A DNA stretch of 64,000 bases, from assembly GCF_015709455.1 (NCBI RefSeq), contig NZ_JADNQW010000007.1, positions 1 through 64,000 on the forward strand, given 5' to 3'. The notes beneath the pieces are model-generated. The model had not been told where the DNA came from, made no database searches, and saw only the letters and a list, made by a program, of their open reading frames with translations. Positions 18,740 through 26,860 of the stretch are shown piece by piece; the stretch's first letter is position 1, and every line of letters starts with the position of its first letter. This DNA comes from Methylosinus sp. H3A. Lineage in GTDB: Bacteria; Pseudomonadota; Alphaproteobacteria; Rhizobiales; Beijerinckiaceae. The translations under genes were made by a program, and so were the position numbers.

Positions 18740-19882
18740 GTGACCGATTCGGACAGAAAGAAAATGAATTTCGATCTTCCCAACTCTAATGCATCGGTTC
18801 GCCTCCAAATGCCCTTCGAGAATGCGTCGGATGCCTTGGCGCGGTTCGACGAGCGGCTTCGGTCCAATCCCGTCGCCGAGGCGTTTATTCTTCGCGCGCA
18901 TTTCCACGACGCCTGCGCCGCCTTGTGGCGCGCCGGCGAATTTGTGCAGCTCGAGGATCTCGTCCTTCATGACGCCGGGACGGACACGCACACTCCGACG
19001 CACCAACTCGTGCGGGCTCATGCCGTTCTGCTCGCGCGCCGTCGCATCGCCGATCGCGAACCGGGATGGGCGCTGACGATCGAAGGACTCGCCAGTCTGC
19101 GTGGCGTGTCGCGACCGCACAGCATTCCCTTCGAGGCGACCGCGTCCAACTCGGCCGCCATCGAGGACGAAGATGCGGCGGAGGATGAGTTCGAGAACGG
19201 GGAGCGATCTTCAACGGGGGAATTCGATGAGATCGACAAACTACTGGCGCGAACGTCGCGTTTGACAGAGTGCATCGAGCCGGCCCAGCGGAAACGGGAC
19301 GACTCTGGTTTGGTCTACGACGATGATTGGGACGAGGAGGCCCGACTCACCGAGTGGCGAGCGCGTCTGGGCGAGACAGCCAATCTTCCGCCGTTGATGG
19401 CCGCAGGCGTCGCGCTTGATGCTTGGGAAGAGATCGAACCTCTTCAGCATAGCCCATGGCTCGGGCCCTTGCTCGTCGCGACCTTGCTACGGCGCCGGGG
19501 GAAAACGCTGCATCATCTATCAGCGCTGCATGCGGGATTTCGTCACACCAAATATCGGACGAGTCGTCAAAGTGATTATGGATCACGACTCATGGCGTTC
19601 GCACACGCGGTCGAACTCATGGCCAAGGCGGATTCGAAGGAACTCGACAGATTGACGCTCGCACGCGAGCTCCTGCTCAGAAAATGCAAAGACCGCAGAA
19701 CGAATTCAAGGCTGCCGCGGCTCGTTGACCTGTGTCTGGCGTCGCCGGTCGTCACCGTCCCTTTCGTCGCCAAAGAACTCCGAATGTCGCAGCAAGCCGC
19801 GACCACGATGATAGACGAACTCTCATCGAACCTTCGCGAGTTGACTGGACGAAGGCGATACAGGGCTTGGGCTGTTATATGA
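18740..19882 (+). CDS. RHE_PE00001-family plasmid protein (DUF1612/HTH)
   Basis: The 380-aa protein has an N-terminal DUF1612-type region (LARFDERLRSNPVAEAFILR, ACAALWRAGEFVQLEDLVLH, RAHAVLLARRRIADREPGWA). An acidic central linker follows (EDEDAAEDEFENGERSS), then a second conserved region (WLGPLLVATLLRRRGKTLHH). The C-terminal helix-turn-helix (FVAKELRMSQQAATTMIDEL) ends RRRYRAWAVI. Such proteins are common beside repABC modules in rhizobial plasmids and have no established function; the HTH suggests DNA binding. It converges on repC. The start could be the internal ATG at 18764 (MNFDLPNSNAS). Confidence 0.8.
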   Translation: MTDSDRKKMNFDLPNSNASVRLQMPFENASDALARFDERLRSNPVAEAFILRAHFHDACAALWRAGEFVQLEDLVLHDAGTDTHTPTHQLVRAHAVLLARRRIADREPGWALTIEGLASLRGVSRPHSIPFEATASNSAAIEDEDAAEDEFENGERSSTGEFDEIDKLLARTSRLTECIEPAQRKRDDSGLVYDDDWDEEARLTEWRARLGETANLPPLMAAGVALDAWEEIEPLQHSPWLGPLLVATLLRRRGKTLHHLSALHAGFRHTKYRTSRQSDYGSRLMAFAHAVELMAKADSKELDRLTLARELLLRKCKDRRTNSRLPRLVDLCLASPVVTVPFVAKELRMSQQAATTMIDELSSNLRELTGRRRYRAWAVI

Positions 19883-20012
19883 AAGTGTGAAGGGATGGCC
19901 ATCATCAGGAGTCATGTTTGATGGTTGGTCCCTGCCCCAATAGACCGTCGAGCGCCTGAAACGCGCGGTCAAATGCTTCGTCGCCGAGGGCTTGATCGAG
20001 CCCGACCTGCCC

Positions 20013-20158
20013 CAATCTGACTCTTGCCCAAATCGGGGCGCAGCTCGAGGCCATGTATGAGCGCATGCCGAGCGGCGGAACCCGCTGGTTCCCCTCCTCC
20101 GTCAAAAGCCTGCTCGACCGCGCGGAAAAACTCCGGCTGCTCAGCGCCGAAGCGTCGT
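20013..20158 (+). pseudogene. Possible recombinase/resolvase C-terminal remnant
   Basis: Without a start codon, the plus strand reads LTLAQIGAQLEAMYERMPSG, GTRWFPSSVKSLLDRAEKLR and LLSAEAS before a stop. The pattern resembles the Recombinase-domain end of large serine recombinases (TLxEIAxxLNxxGxRTPRGxxWxxxSVxxLL). The preceding bases (TVERLKRAVKCFVAEGLIEP, in the same general region) may belong to it in a shifted frame. It is short, so confidence is low. Confidence 0.4.
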
Positions 20159-20201
20159 GATCTAGCGGACTGTCGAGGCTCGTCCGAAAACCCATCCTGC
20201 A

Positions 20202-21536
20202 TCACCCCGTCCTCTTACGTTCTCGCGCCGCCTTTGCGGCCTTGCCACGCAACAGGGCCATCAGCACCGGCCCGAGCGAGAACTCCCCTGCCCTCGCCTT
20301 TTCGGTCAGGACGCGCAGATAGCCGCCGGCGCTCTTGATCTCATCGCCGCGTTGCAGGATCGCGGCGATGACGATCGATGCGTCATGCTCTCCCAAAACG
20401 TCCAAGGCCTGCGCCCAGGCGTCAGGCGAAACGCCGAGCGCAGAGCGCACCGTCACTGCGGTGCTCGCCAAATCCCGCCACGAGGAAATTTCACCGCCCA
20501 TGGCGTAATCGACGATATCGGGACATGCGTCCAGCACCATGCCGAGAGGATAGGTTCGAAGCGGCGGTTTGGAATCGACAGTTCGAGACGGATCCGAGGA
20601 TCCTCCAGACCTACGATCGATCGGTCCCCCGCCCTTTTCGAGATTTGGCTCGGACGGATCGGCCCTGTCTTCTGGAAGGCCAGGTTCAAGATCAGAAAAG
20701 TTTGTGATTTGATTCTGTATGTGACGCTCAGTTTGAGACTCATTGCCGCTTATATTTTGAATTTTTATGTGTGCTTCCAATAGCTTGTGGGTTTCGGCCG
20801 CCAGCGCAGCGAGCTCGCCCGCCAAAGCCTCCAGATCGCCGCGTGAAAGCCCACGCCCATACCGAGCGGAAAGCGCTGCATAGCGTTGGTGCGCGCCGTC
20901 CCAGTCGCCCGAAACGCCCTCCTCCAATCCGGTCTCAATCATCTTGCCGATGTCGCGTCGGGTGAGCGTGATCTTTTCCCGCAACAGCGCGATCACGCGG
21001 TTCTCGGCCCGCACCTCCTCGGCGAGGTTCTCGATTTCGCTCGAGCGCGCCACGAGCGGCGCGAGGTTGAAGCCGAAAGCGTCCTCTATGGCTCCCCCCT
21101 GCCCTTTTCGGGCGAAACGTTTGCCGTTCGGGGAGTCTCGGCGGATAATCAAGCCGGCGTCGACGAGGCAGGCGAGGTGTCGCCGCAGAGTCGCCGGCGC
21201 CATGCCATGAGCGCGGATCGACAGCTCCTTGTTGGAGGGAAACACGACGATGCCGGCGTTGGCGGAGCTCGCTTCGGCAGACGTCGAATCGTTCCCCGGC
21301 AAAGTGAGAGCCGTCTCCTGATGGAAGCTCAGCAGGGCGTGCAATACGGATAGCGCGCGCTCGGTGACGCCGAGCGGCTCTTTGGCTTCGGTGAGCGCCC
21401 GAAACAGTCGCCATTTGTGGACGACGGTTTCCGATGCGCCGGGCTTTGCGGCGAAGTCCTCGGTCGCGGTCTGGCTCGCCACCATGGCGAGCGACAACGG
21501 CCGCCGCCCGAAGGGCGTCGTTGGACGTGTTTGCAT
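20202..21536 (-). CDS. repC: Plasmid replication initiator RepC
   Basis: The 444-aa protein has the RepC N-terminal domain (TPFGRRPLSLAMVASQ, KWRLFRALTEAKEPLGVTER, ALSVLHALLSFHQET), a winged-helix region (LSIRAHGMAPATLRRHLACL, GLIIRRDSPNGKRFARKG), a variable linker, and a C-terminal domain (YPLGMVLDACPDIVDYAMGG, SWRDLASTAVTVRSALGVSP, GGYLRVLTEKARAGEFSLGP). RepC is the limiting initiator of repABC replicons and binds an origin inside its own gene. ATG 21536 gives the typical MQTRPTTPFGRR start. The 212-bp repB-repC spacer carries the antisense RNA that controls it. Confidence 0.93.
   Translation of the reverse strand: MQTRPTTPFGRRPLSLAMVASQTATEDFAAKPGASETVVHKWRLFRALTEAKEPLGVTERALSVLHALLSFHQETALTLPGNDSTSAEASSANAGIVVFPSNKELSIRAHGMAPATLRRHLACLVDAGLIIRRDSPNGKRFARKGQGGAIEDAFGFNLAPLVARSSEIENLAEEVRAENRVIALLREKITLTRRDIGKMIETGLEEGVSGDWDGAHQRYAALSARYGRGLSRGDLEALAGELAALAAETHKLLEAHIKIQNISGNESQTERHIQNQITNFSDLEPGLPEDRADPSEPNLEKGGGPIDRRSGGSSDPSRTVDSKPPLRTYPLGMVLDACPDIVDYAMGGEISSWRDLASTAVTVRSALGVSPDAWAQALDVLGEHDASIVIAAILQRGDEIKSAGGYLRVLTEKARAGEFSLGPVLMALLRGKAAKAARERKRTG
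20690..20785. other. AT-rich segment inside repC, oriV candidate
   Basis: This part of repC is markedly richer in A/T than the rest of the gene (GTTTGTGATTTGATTCTG, CTTATATTTTGAATTTTTAT). In characterised repABC plasmids the replication origin maps to an AT-rich stretch within repC, so this is the best origin candidate. It encodes the linker region between the two RepC domains (residues about 250-285). Confidence 0.55.
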
Positions 21537-21593
21537 GATCCTTTGCCTCGTTCAGGCAAAAGAAATCCGCTCGCCGAAACGGCGCCAAAATGC

Positions 21594-21622
21594 TTGACAG
21601 TGATTCGCGGAAGTGTGATTCT
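21594..21622 (+). promoter_or_regulatory. Promoter of the repABC antisense RNA
   Basis: A perfect -35 box TTGACA at 21594-21599 is followed by a 17-bp spacer and the -10-like GATTCT at 21617-21622, reading away from repC on the strand opposite to the rep operon. Transcription should start near 21629. Confidence 0.6.
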
Positions 21623-21628
21623 TCGAGC

Positions 21629-21684
21629 GCCAACACAAAGAAGGGGCTTCCGGAACGGCGACGTGACGGGGGCCTTTTTCTTTT
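21629..21684 (+). ncRNA. Counter-transcribed RNA of repABC (incompatibility determinant)
   Basis: In the repB-repC spacer, on the strand opposite to the operon, a promoter is followed about 50 bases later by a hairpin and U run, giving a transcript of roughly 55 nt. That size and position match the ctRNAs (RepE/IncA) that repress repC translation or transcription in repABC plasmids. The transcription start is estimated from the -10 box. Confidence 0.65.
21645..21684 (+). terminator. Intrinsic terminator of the ctRNA
   Basis: GGCTTCCG (21645-21652) can pair with CGGGGGCC (21667-21674), using two G-U pairs, around a 14-base loop. The T-rich run TTTTTCTTTT at 21675-21684 follows immediately. 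This is a standard rho-independent arrangement. Confidence 0.6.
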
Positions 21685-21748
21685 GCGAGATCTCCAATCT
21701 GGTTTCATGAACGCGTTGGACCGCGCCGGATACGCAGCGCGAATAGAC

Positions 21749-22764
21749 TCAGCTCGTTCGGCCTGCGCCTGCCTTGTACTCCTCATAGAGGAGTTGCAAT
21801 CGCTCCCTGACAAAATCCCCGAACTGTGGGACGACACGATCGTCGAAAGTGAGTGTCAGTCTCTTACCCGAGCGCATGATGCGGGCGGCGCGAGTCCCGT
21901 CCTCCGCACTCCAGGCTTCCGCTCGACTGCGCATTTCCTTGACTCGCAGCCGGCTGTAGAGCGTTTCGAAACGCTTATCGGTGTCCAATTCTCGAAACGA
22001 GGTCTCTTCCGTTATGGCTCGCGCGCGCGCGCGATTGTCCCCCTCTTCGAGAAGTTCCGTCAGTTCCTGCCACCGAACGCGGCCAAATCCAGGAGCCGGC
22101 CCGATCGCATCGATCACCGATCCGGGAACCCGCGTCGCAATGGCGATGAGGCGAGAGAGCGCCGCTTTGTCGACATTGAGGGCCGCCATTATGATCTCGC
22201 GCGAGAATTTCCGATGCTCGAGGCGCTCCGCAAAGCGGGCGCGCTCGATGAACGTAAGATCGGTCCGCCCGCTGTTTTCCTGTCCCTGAGCGACGACCAG
22301 TTGCTCGTCGGTCAGCTCTCTCACGACCGCGCGAACTTTGATCCCGAGCTCGCGCGCGGCGCGCAATCTGCGATGCCCGAACGCAACCTCGAACCGATCG
22401 GGCGCCTTTGGGCGAACGAGAATCGGGACATTTTGCCCGTGCTCGCGGATCATCTCTCGAAACGCGGCGTTTTGCTCCAGAGTGGACTCCATGCGATCCG
22501 GCACGAAGGAAGCGTCGATGAGGGCCGTGTCGATTTCGACGACTGTTCGACCCTCGACGAGCTTCTGTTCGATCTCTTCGGCTCGTTTCACCCGCTCAGA
22601 GATGTCCCTAGAGACTGTGAGATGGCGCCGAGAGCGCTGGACTGCTTGATGGGGCGCTCCAAGCCGAGAAGCGGACGAGCCGGATGCGAAGGCGCGTTGC
22701 GGGTCTCCGATTCGTGCGTCCGGGCGTCGTCCGAAGGAGCATCGAAGCTGATTTTCCGCGCCAT
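21749..22764 (-). pseudogene. repB: Plasmid partition protein RepB (ParB family), one frameshift
   Basis: The start ATG 22764 lies two bases beyond the repA stop and gives MARKISFDAPSDDARTHESE, ending ALGAISQSL in the first frame. The remainder is in a second frame: RDISERVKRAEEIEQKLVEG, the ParB N-terminal domain (ENSGRTDLTFIERARFAERL, PILVRPKAPDRFEVAFGHRR, RAARELGIKVRAVVRELTDE), and the RepB C-terminal region ending LLYEEYKAGAGRTS. One base is missing near 22610-22616. RepB binds parS and works with RepA. Because partition genes are normally retained on such replicons, a sequencing error is as likely as a real mutation. Without the shift the length (about 338 aa) is normal. Confidence 0.85.
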
Positions 22765-22766
22765 TG

Positions 22767-23987
22767 TCAGTGCCTCCCCCACGCCTGACGTAAGAGACTT
22801 TCGATTTCGCCATTGACGAGATCCAAGGCCTCGACAGCGCGGTCGTAAGTGCCGCGCGTGAACTGTTGACGCTCCACCTCGTAGAGCGTCTGCTTCGTCA
22901 GACCGGCGTCGGCGATCGCTGTGCTTTTCACCATCGGGTGGGTCAGGACTCGGGAGCCGAAGATCGAACGCATGAGCCCGACCATTGTGGTCTGGGGGCC
23001 ATCGCTCGGCTCGTAGCGCGTCACGAGATATCGCATCCAATCATATTGAGTCGCGCCTCCAGCATTGGCGACAACGTCGAGCAAGCTCCCGGTCATGTTC
23101 AGAAATTGCGACATCGACATCACGTCGAGCATCTGCGGATGCACCGTTATCAAGACCGCCGTCGCCGCGCAGAGCGCAGAGAGAGTCAGAAAACCGAGCT
23201 GCGGCGGACAGTCGATCACGACCACATCGTAAGCAAAGCTCACCTGTGAAAGCGCCTCTCCTATTCTTGCGAAAAAGAGAGAGCCTGCTCCTCGCCGCTC
23301 CATCAATTCCTTTGGCGTCTCATGCTCGAATTCCATGAGCTCCAACTGACCGGGAACGACATGCAGATTTGGTATGTACGTCGCGCGGACAATTTCGGCC
23401 ATTTCTCGCCGATTGGAATCGTAGCGAATGGCTCCGTAAATCGTCTCGCTTTCGCCGACGTCGAGTTCTGGCTGATGGCCGAAAAATGTCGAGAGACTCG
23501 CCTGCGGGTCCAGATCGACCGCCAATACCCGATACCCACGAAACGCTAGAAATTGAGCGAGATGCGCAGCCGTCGTCGTCTTGCCGCTTCCACCCTTGAA
23601 ATTCATGACCGAAATAATTTGCAACGCCTCACGGCCCTTCCGATGAGGCACATACCGCCGCGCCCCTTTGCCGCTGCGGTCGAGCTCGGCCCGCAGAGCG
23701 TCGATGTCTTCGATCGAATAGGTGCGACGATTATTCGGTTGAACGGGCGGCCCCTTTCCTTCCGCGACGAGTTGGCGCAAATATCCTTCGTGGATGCCGA
23801 TGAACTTTGCCGCCTCCGAGGGAGAAAATCGACGAATCGTCTTCTGAGCCGAGGGAGGGAAGTCGCGAATCTGCTGTGCGCGAAGACGCATGGACAATTC
23901 TGCCGCGTCGGCGTTGATCAGCGCCCGCAGGTCATTGAGACCGCGCTCCTGGCATATAGTCGACGTCGGCATTCGCATTCCCTGCAT
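22767..23987 (-). CDS. repA: Plasmid partition ATPase RepA (ParA family)
   Basis: The 406-aa protein has an N-terminal helix-turn-helix (RRFSPSEAAKFIGIHEGYLR, RRTYSIEDIDALRAEL). The deviant Walker A KGGSGKTTTAAHLA at residues 131-144 follows, then motif A' (DLDPQASLSTFFG) and Walker B (YDVVVIDCPPQLGFLT). It also contains the typical RepA blocks NMTGSLLDVVANAGG and RSIFGSRVLTHPMVKSTAIA. RepA autorepresses the operon with RepB and drives segregation. The start is probably ATG 23987 or the internal ATG near 23972. It is first in the order repA-repB-repC. Confidence 0.94.
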   Translation of the reverse strand: MQGMRMPTSTICQERGLNDLRALINADAAELSMRLRAQQIRDFPPSAQKTIRRFSPSEAAKFIGIHEGYLRQLVAEGKGPPVQPNNRRTYSIEDIDALRAELDRSGKGARRYVPHRKGREALQIISVMNFKGGSGKTTTAAHLAQFLAFRGYRVLAVDLDPQASLSTFFGHQPELDVGESETIYGAIRYDSNRREMAEIVRATYIPNLHVVPGQLELMEFEHETPKELMERRGAGSLFFARIGEALSQVSFAYDVVVIDCPPQLGFLTLSALCAATAVLITVHPQMLDVMSMSQFLNMTGSLLDVVANAGGATQYDWMRYLVTRYEPSDGPQTTMVGLMRSIFGSRVLTHPMVKSTAIADAGLTKQTLYEVERQQFTRGTYDRAVEALDLVNGEIESLLRQAWGRH

Positions 23988-24092
23988 CTGTGGAAATAAT
24001 AGCTGCTAGCCCAAAAATGCGCTGATCGGGAGTAAGGCCCGATTCGCTTTGAGCCGCAAGGTTTTTTTGTTTAACGAGACATTGCCGCTGCG

Positions 24093-24107
24093 GTTGCCAC
24101 ATGCAAC
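24093..24107. repeat. parS-like palindrome 1
   Basis: GTTGCCACATGCAAC has five-base arms GTTGC/GCAAC around CACAT, about 105 bp upstream of repA. It shares the GTTG...CAAC frame with the three other sites in this area. repABC centromeres are short GTT...AAC palindromes bound by RepB. Confidence 0.5.
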
Positions 24108-24140
24108 GCTGTGAGCGCCAACACGCTGATCACTCGTTCA

Positions 24141-24156
24141 GTTGCACACTGACAAC
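24141..24156. repeat. parS-like palindrome 2
   Basis: GTTGCACACTGACAAC has GTTG/CAAC arms of the same spacing as sites 3 and 4, though with an imperfect centre. It lies 33 bp beyond site 1, upstream of repA. Confidence 0.45.
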
Positions 24157-24229
24157 TCGGCGAGGTCATCGAGAACTGCTCCGGCCAGCCGTGTGGGGAG
24201 CGTGCTCGGGCACCATCCCGGCCTCGGCA

Positions 24230-24245
24230 GTTGCACGCGTGCAAC
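24230..24245. repeat. parS-like palindrome 3 (perfect)
   Basis: GTTGCACGCGTGCAAC is a perfect 16-bp palindrome with a central GC, the layout described for repABC parS sites (GTTNNCNGCNGNNAAC), differing from that consensus at positions 6 and 11. It is the best single centromere candidate in the window. Confidence 0.6.
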
Positions 24246-24269
24246 TTAAGTCCCTACGCTAGAGACTCT

Positions 24270-24944
24270 CACGGGTCGCGACAGGATAGCCGATTGCCCC
24301 CGCATGCCAAAGGCATCCTCGCGCAGAGAGAGGAAAAGCCCGACGTCACGATCATGGAGTTGAGCGAGACGCTCAGGGGAGCGTCGGCGCTGGCTAGGGG
24401 CGTCTGGCGGTTCGTCCCGCGCATGGGATCACGCGCAAAAAGAAGACAGGCCATCCTCGGAGCAGACAAGGAAAATGTCGCCTCTGCCCGAGACGAATGC
24501 TTCGGGGACAGCTCGATCTCGACCCAGGAAAACGCGCTTTCATCGTCGAGAGGAATTTGATGCGGTGTCGAAGCCGTGCGCTGGACGGGGAGAGCCGCCA
24601 AGCGTCGGCCCGATTGGGGAACGCCGACGCTCTCCGCGAAAGAGATCGCTTATGGATAATATCCGCGCTCGCCAAATCATGAGCGTTCCGGAAACGATCG
24701 AAGCGACAGGCTCGAAGGCCCTTTATGTTCCGCCGCCTTATTCGCCGGACTTCCATCCGATCGAGAAATTCTTCGCGAAGATCGAATCAGCTCTCGGGCG
24801 CGTCGCGGCTCCGGCAGACGATGCGCTCGACGCCGCGGTGACCCAAGCCTTTCGAAGCTTCACGTCGAGAGAATGCACGCATTTGCTTTGCCGCCTTTGG
24901 CGACGATGTCGCTCGATCGAATTCCGCCAGTGCGCAGCCCTTTA
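24270..24944 (+). pseudogene. IS630-family transposase remnant
   Basis: Pieces in different frames are recognisable. They include a GITRKKKTGHPRSRQGK-like segment near 24430-24470, LDPGKRAFIVERNLMRCRSR (24510-24560, the FIDE-like DDE motif region degraded), and the C-terminal PPPYSPDFHPIEKFFAKIES with FRSFTSRECTHLL (24720-24890). Roughly 40 residues of the DDE core are missing between RQAS and DNIRA. It sits exactly between parS-like sites 3 and 4, so it may have been inserted into the centromere array. Confidence 0.6.
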
Positions 24945-24960
24945 GTTGTCCGCGTGCAAC
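24945..24960. repeat. parS-like palindrome 4
   Basis: GTTGTCCGCGTGCAAC shares the second half and centre of the perfect site 3 (CGCGTGCAAC) and lies immediately beyond the IS630 remnant. It differs from site 3 at two positions in the left arm. Confidence 0.5.
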
Positions 24961-26033
24961 TCGGTGGCTAAAAGCGGGCCTCGATGGGGCAGATCAGCGC
25001 AGATGAATGTTCACCTCGTCAAAAACGTAGCCCGCAAAATCACGTGCGAACGAGGTGGCCTGCGCCGACAGGGATACGCCATGAGCCCCTCGAGATCGAC
25101 AGAAGGGCCTCCGAAGCCGTCGGGTCGGGCAAGATTCGGCAAGAAGATGGGGCCGACAGACTTGGGAGCCAGCGTCGGAGCCTCTGAGAAGGGCAGGGGA
25201 CAAAGACGCCTGAACTGCAAGAAATGGCTGCGATGAGCTCGAGCTCCCAAGTGCCCTGATTTAACACGCCACCGCGAAGGAAATGACGATAGCCATACTC
25301 GGTCATCCATTGCGCCCGCGCCAAATGGCTCCGCCGAGCGCGGCGCGCGAGATCAGCTTGCAGAGTGGGGTCCTACGACCTTTTTCCAAGCGGGGCCGTC
25401 CCGTTTCGCGTCGAGTAACTGCAAATATTTAATCAGACGCTATTCGTCATAGCCCGGCATGGGGCACAAGTCGAGAGGCAGTTTTCGCCTGGCAGGTTGA
25501 AAACCTCACTGCTTGAACGCCGATTCCCGGACCCTCTTGAAAGCGGGGACGTTGAAAGCTCCGGGCAGTTCGCTCACACGTCGAGTTTTTGATTTCGGCC
25601 GCCCCTCGGCAAACCGCTTTCGGCATGAGCCCGTTCCTGAAATGAATCCCACAAAAATCGGCTTGTAGCCGCCGAGGCCCGGCATTTGACGATGAGGGAT
25701 ATGAAGCTCGACAATTCGCCGCAAAATCCGATTCGCCCTCCGCGCGCCTTCGAGGTAATGATCGCAAGGCTCCTGCAGGAGACCTCGGTTGAGGATTCGA
25801 GCGGATTATCGGACATGATACAAGCCTGACGAGCGCGGCGCTTATTGCGCCGTTTTGAATGATAAAGCGCCGTCATCGACACGGTCCCGCCTTGCGCAGT
25901 TTCGCCCGTGATCGCCCTTCTCAACGACGATTCCCCGCCCATCGATGATCCTGTCGACCCGCTGTTGCGCCCGCGAGCGCCGCGCAACGGTCCTTCCGAT
26001 TGACGATACGTCGACGGACCTCGTCCTTCTTCC
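24961..26033. other. Gene-free stretch before the IS5-family element
   Basis: About 1.07 kb with only short open frames on both strands, none with a credible start, ribosome site or family match. A minus-strand stretch (WMTEYGYRHFLRGG, near 25260-25320) faintly recalls the end of DUF2285 proteins but is too short to call. The area is likely decayed plasmid DNA between the partition region and the IS cluster. Confidence 0.4.
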
Positions 26034-26035
26034 TA

Positions 26036-26792
26036 GGGCCTGTTGGGATTCGGCGTGAGCTTATCACGGCGGCAGCGAGATGGATCATGGCGCAGAAGCT
26101 CTGATCTGTCTTGTCGGCTCGCATCGCGATGCGTTTGAACTCTTTGAGCTTGCCGAAGAAATTTTCGATCAGATGCCGCCATTTATATATTTCCAGATCG
26201 ATTTTGCGCGGCTGACTGCGGCGCGGGTGTTGTGAAATCACGACCTTAGCGTCGAGGTCGGCGATAATGGCGTTGCTGTCGAAGGCCTTGTCGGCGATCA
26301 GCGCGGCGAAAGACAATCCTTCGATCAACGGCGGCACATCGACGGCGTCGAAACGCTGCCCCGGCATCAGACGAAAGCGCACGAGATTGCCGAGCGCATC
26401 GGTGAGCGCCAGAATTTTCGTGGTCACGCCGCCTCGGGATTTGCCTATGGCCTGGCTCGAAGTCCCCCTTTTGCGCCCTGACCGTGGCGGTGGACCTTCA
26501 CGATCGTCGCATCGACCATCACATATTCCATGTCGGGCTCATCAGAGACAGCGTCGAATATTCGCTGCCAGACATCAGCCTTCACCCAGTCACGAAAACG
26601 CGTGTATGCGGTGCTCCAGTTGCCGAAAAGCGCTGGCAGATCGCGCCAGGGACTTCCTGTGCGCGCGATCCACAACACTGCCTCCACGAAGAGGCGGTTG
26701 TCCCTGCCGCTGCGGCCGGGATCACTGGCCTTGCCGAGGCAAAGCGGCTCCATCTTCGCCCATTGGGCGTCCGTCAATGCGAATCGATCCAT
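26036..26792 (-). CDS. IS5-family transposase in two frames (programmed frameshift likely)
   Basis: The first frame (26792-26445; MDRFALTDAQWAKMEPLCLG, WRDLPALFGNWSTAYTRFRD, EYVMVDATIVKVHRHGQGAK) is the DUF4096/DDE N-terminal half. The second (from about 26450; MTTKILALTDALGNLVRFRL, LIADKAFDSNAIIADL, YKWRHLIENFFGKLKEFKRI) carries the rest of the DDE core. The switch occurs at an AAAAGGGGG slippery run, as in other IS427-group elements. No stop occurs before the left inverted repeat (a CGA stands where TGA is expected), so the frame runs out to 25921. Confidence 0.75.
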
Positions 26793-26847
26793 CCAAAGCT
26801 TGAATCACGCCAAGCTAAAAATAGGAATCCTGAATCCCAACAGGCCC
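26036..26847 (-). mobile_element. IS5-family element (second type), 812 bp
   Basis: The inverted repeats GGGCCTGTTGGGATTC at 26036 and GAATCCCAACAGGCCC ending at 26847 are flanked by TA inside CTAG on both sides, the usual target of IS427-like elements. The element carries one minus-strand transposase in two frames. It lies 13 bp from the IS481-family element. Confidence 0.85.
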
Positions 26848-26860
26848 TAGCGCAGCTACC

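Noticed and set aside
25040..25324. Minus-strand frame with faint DUF2285-like ending
   Set aside because: Only about 15 residues look similar; a profile search would be needed to support it.
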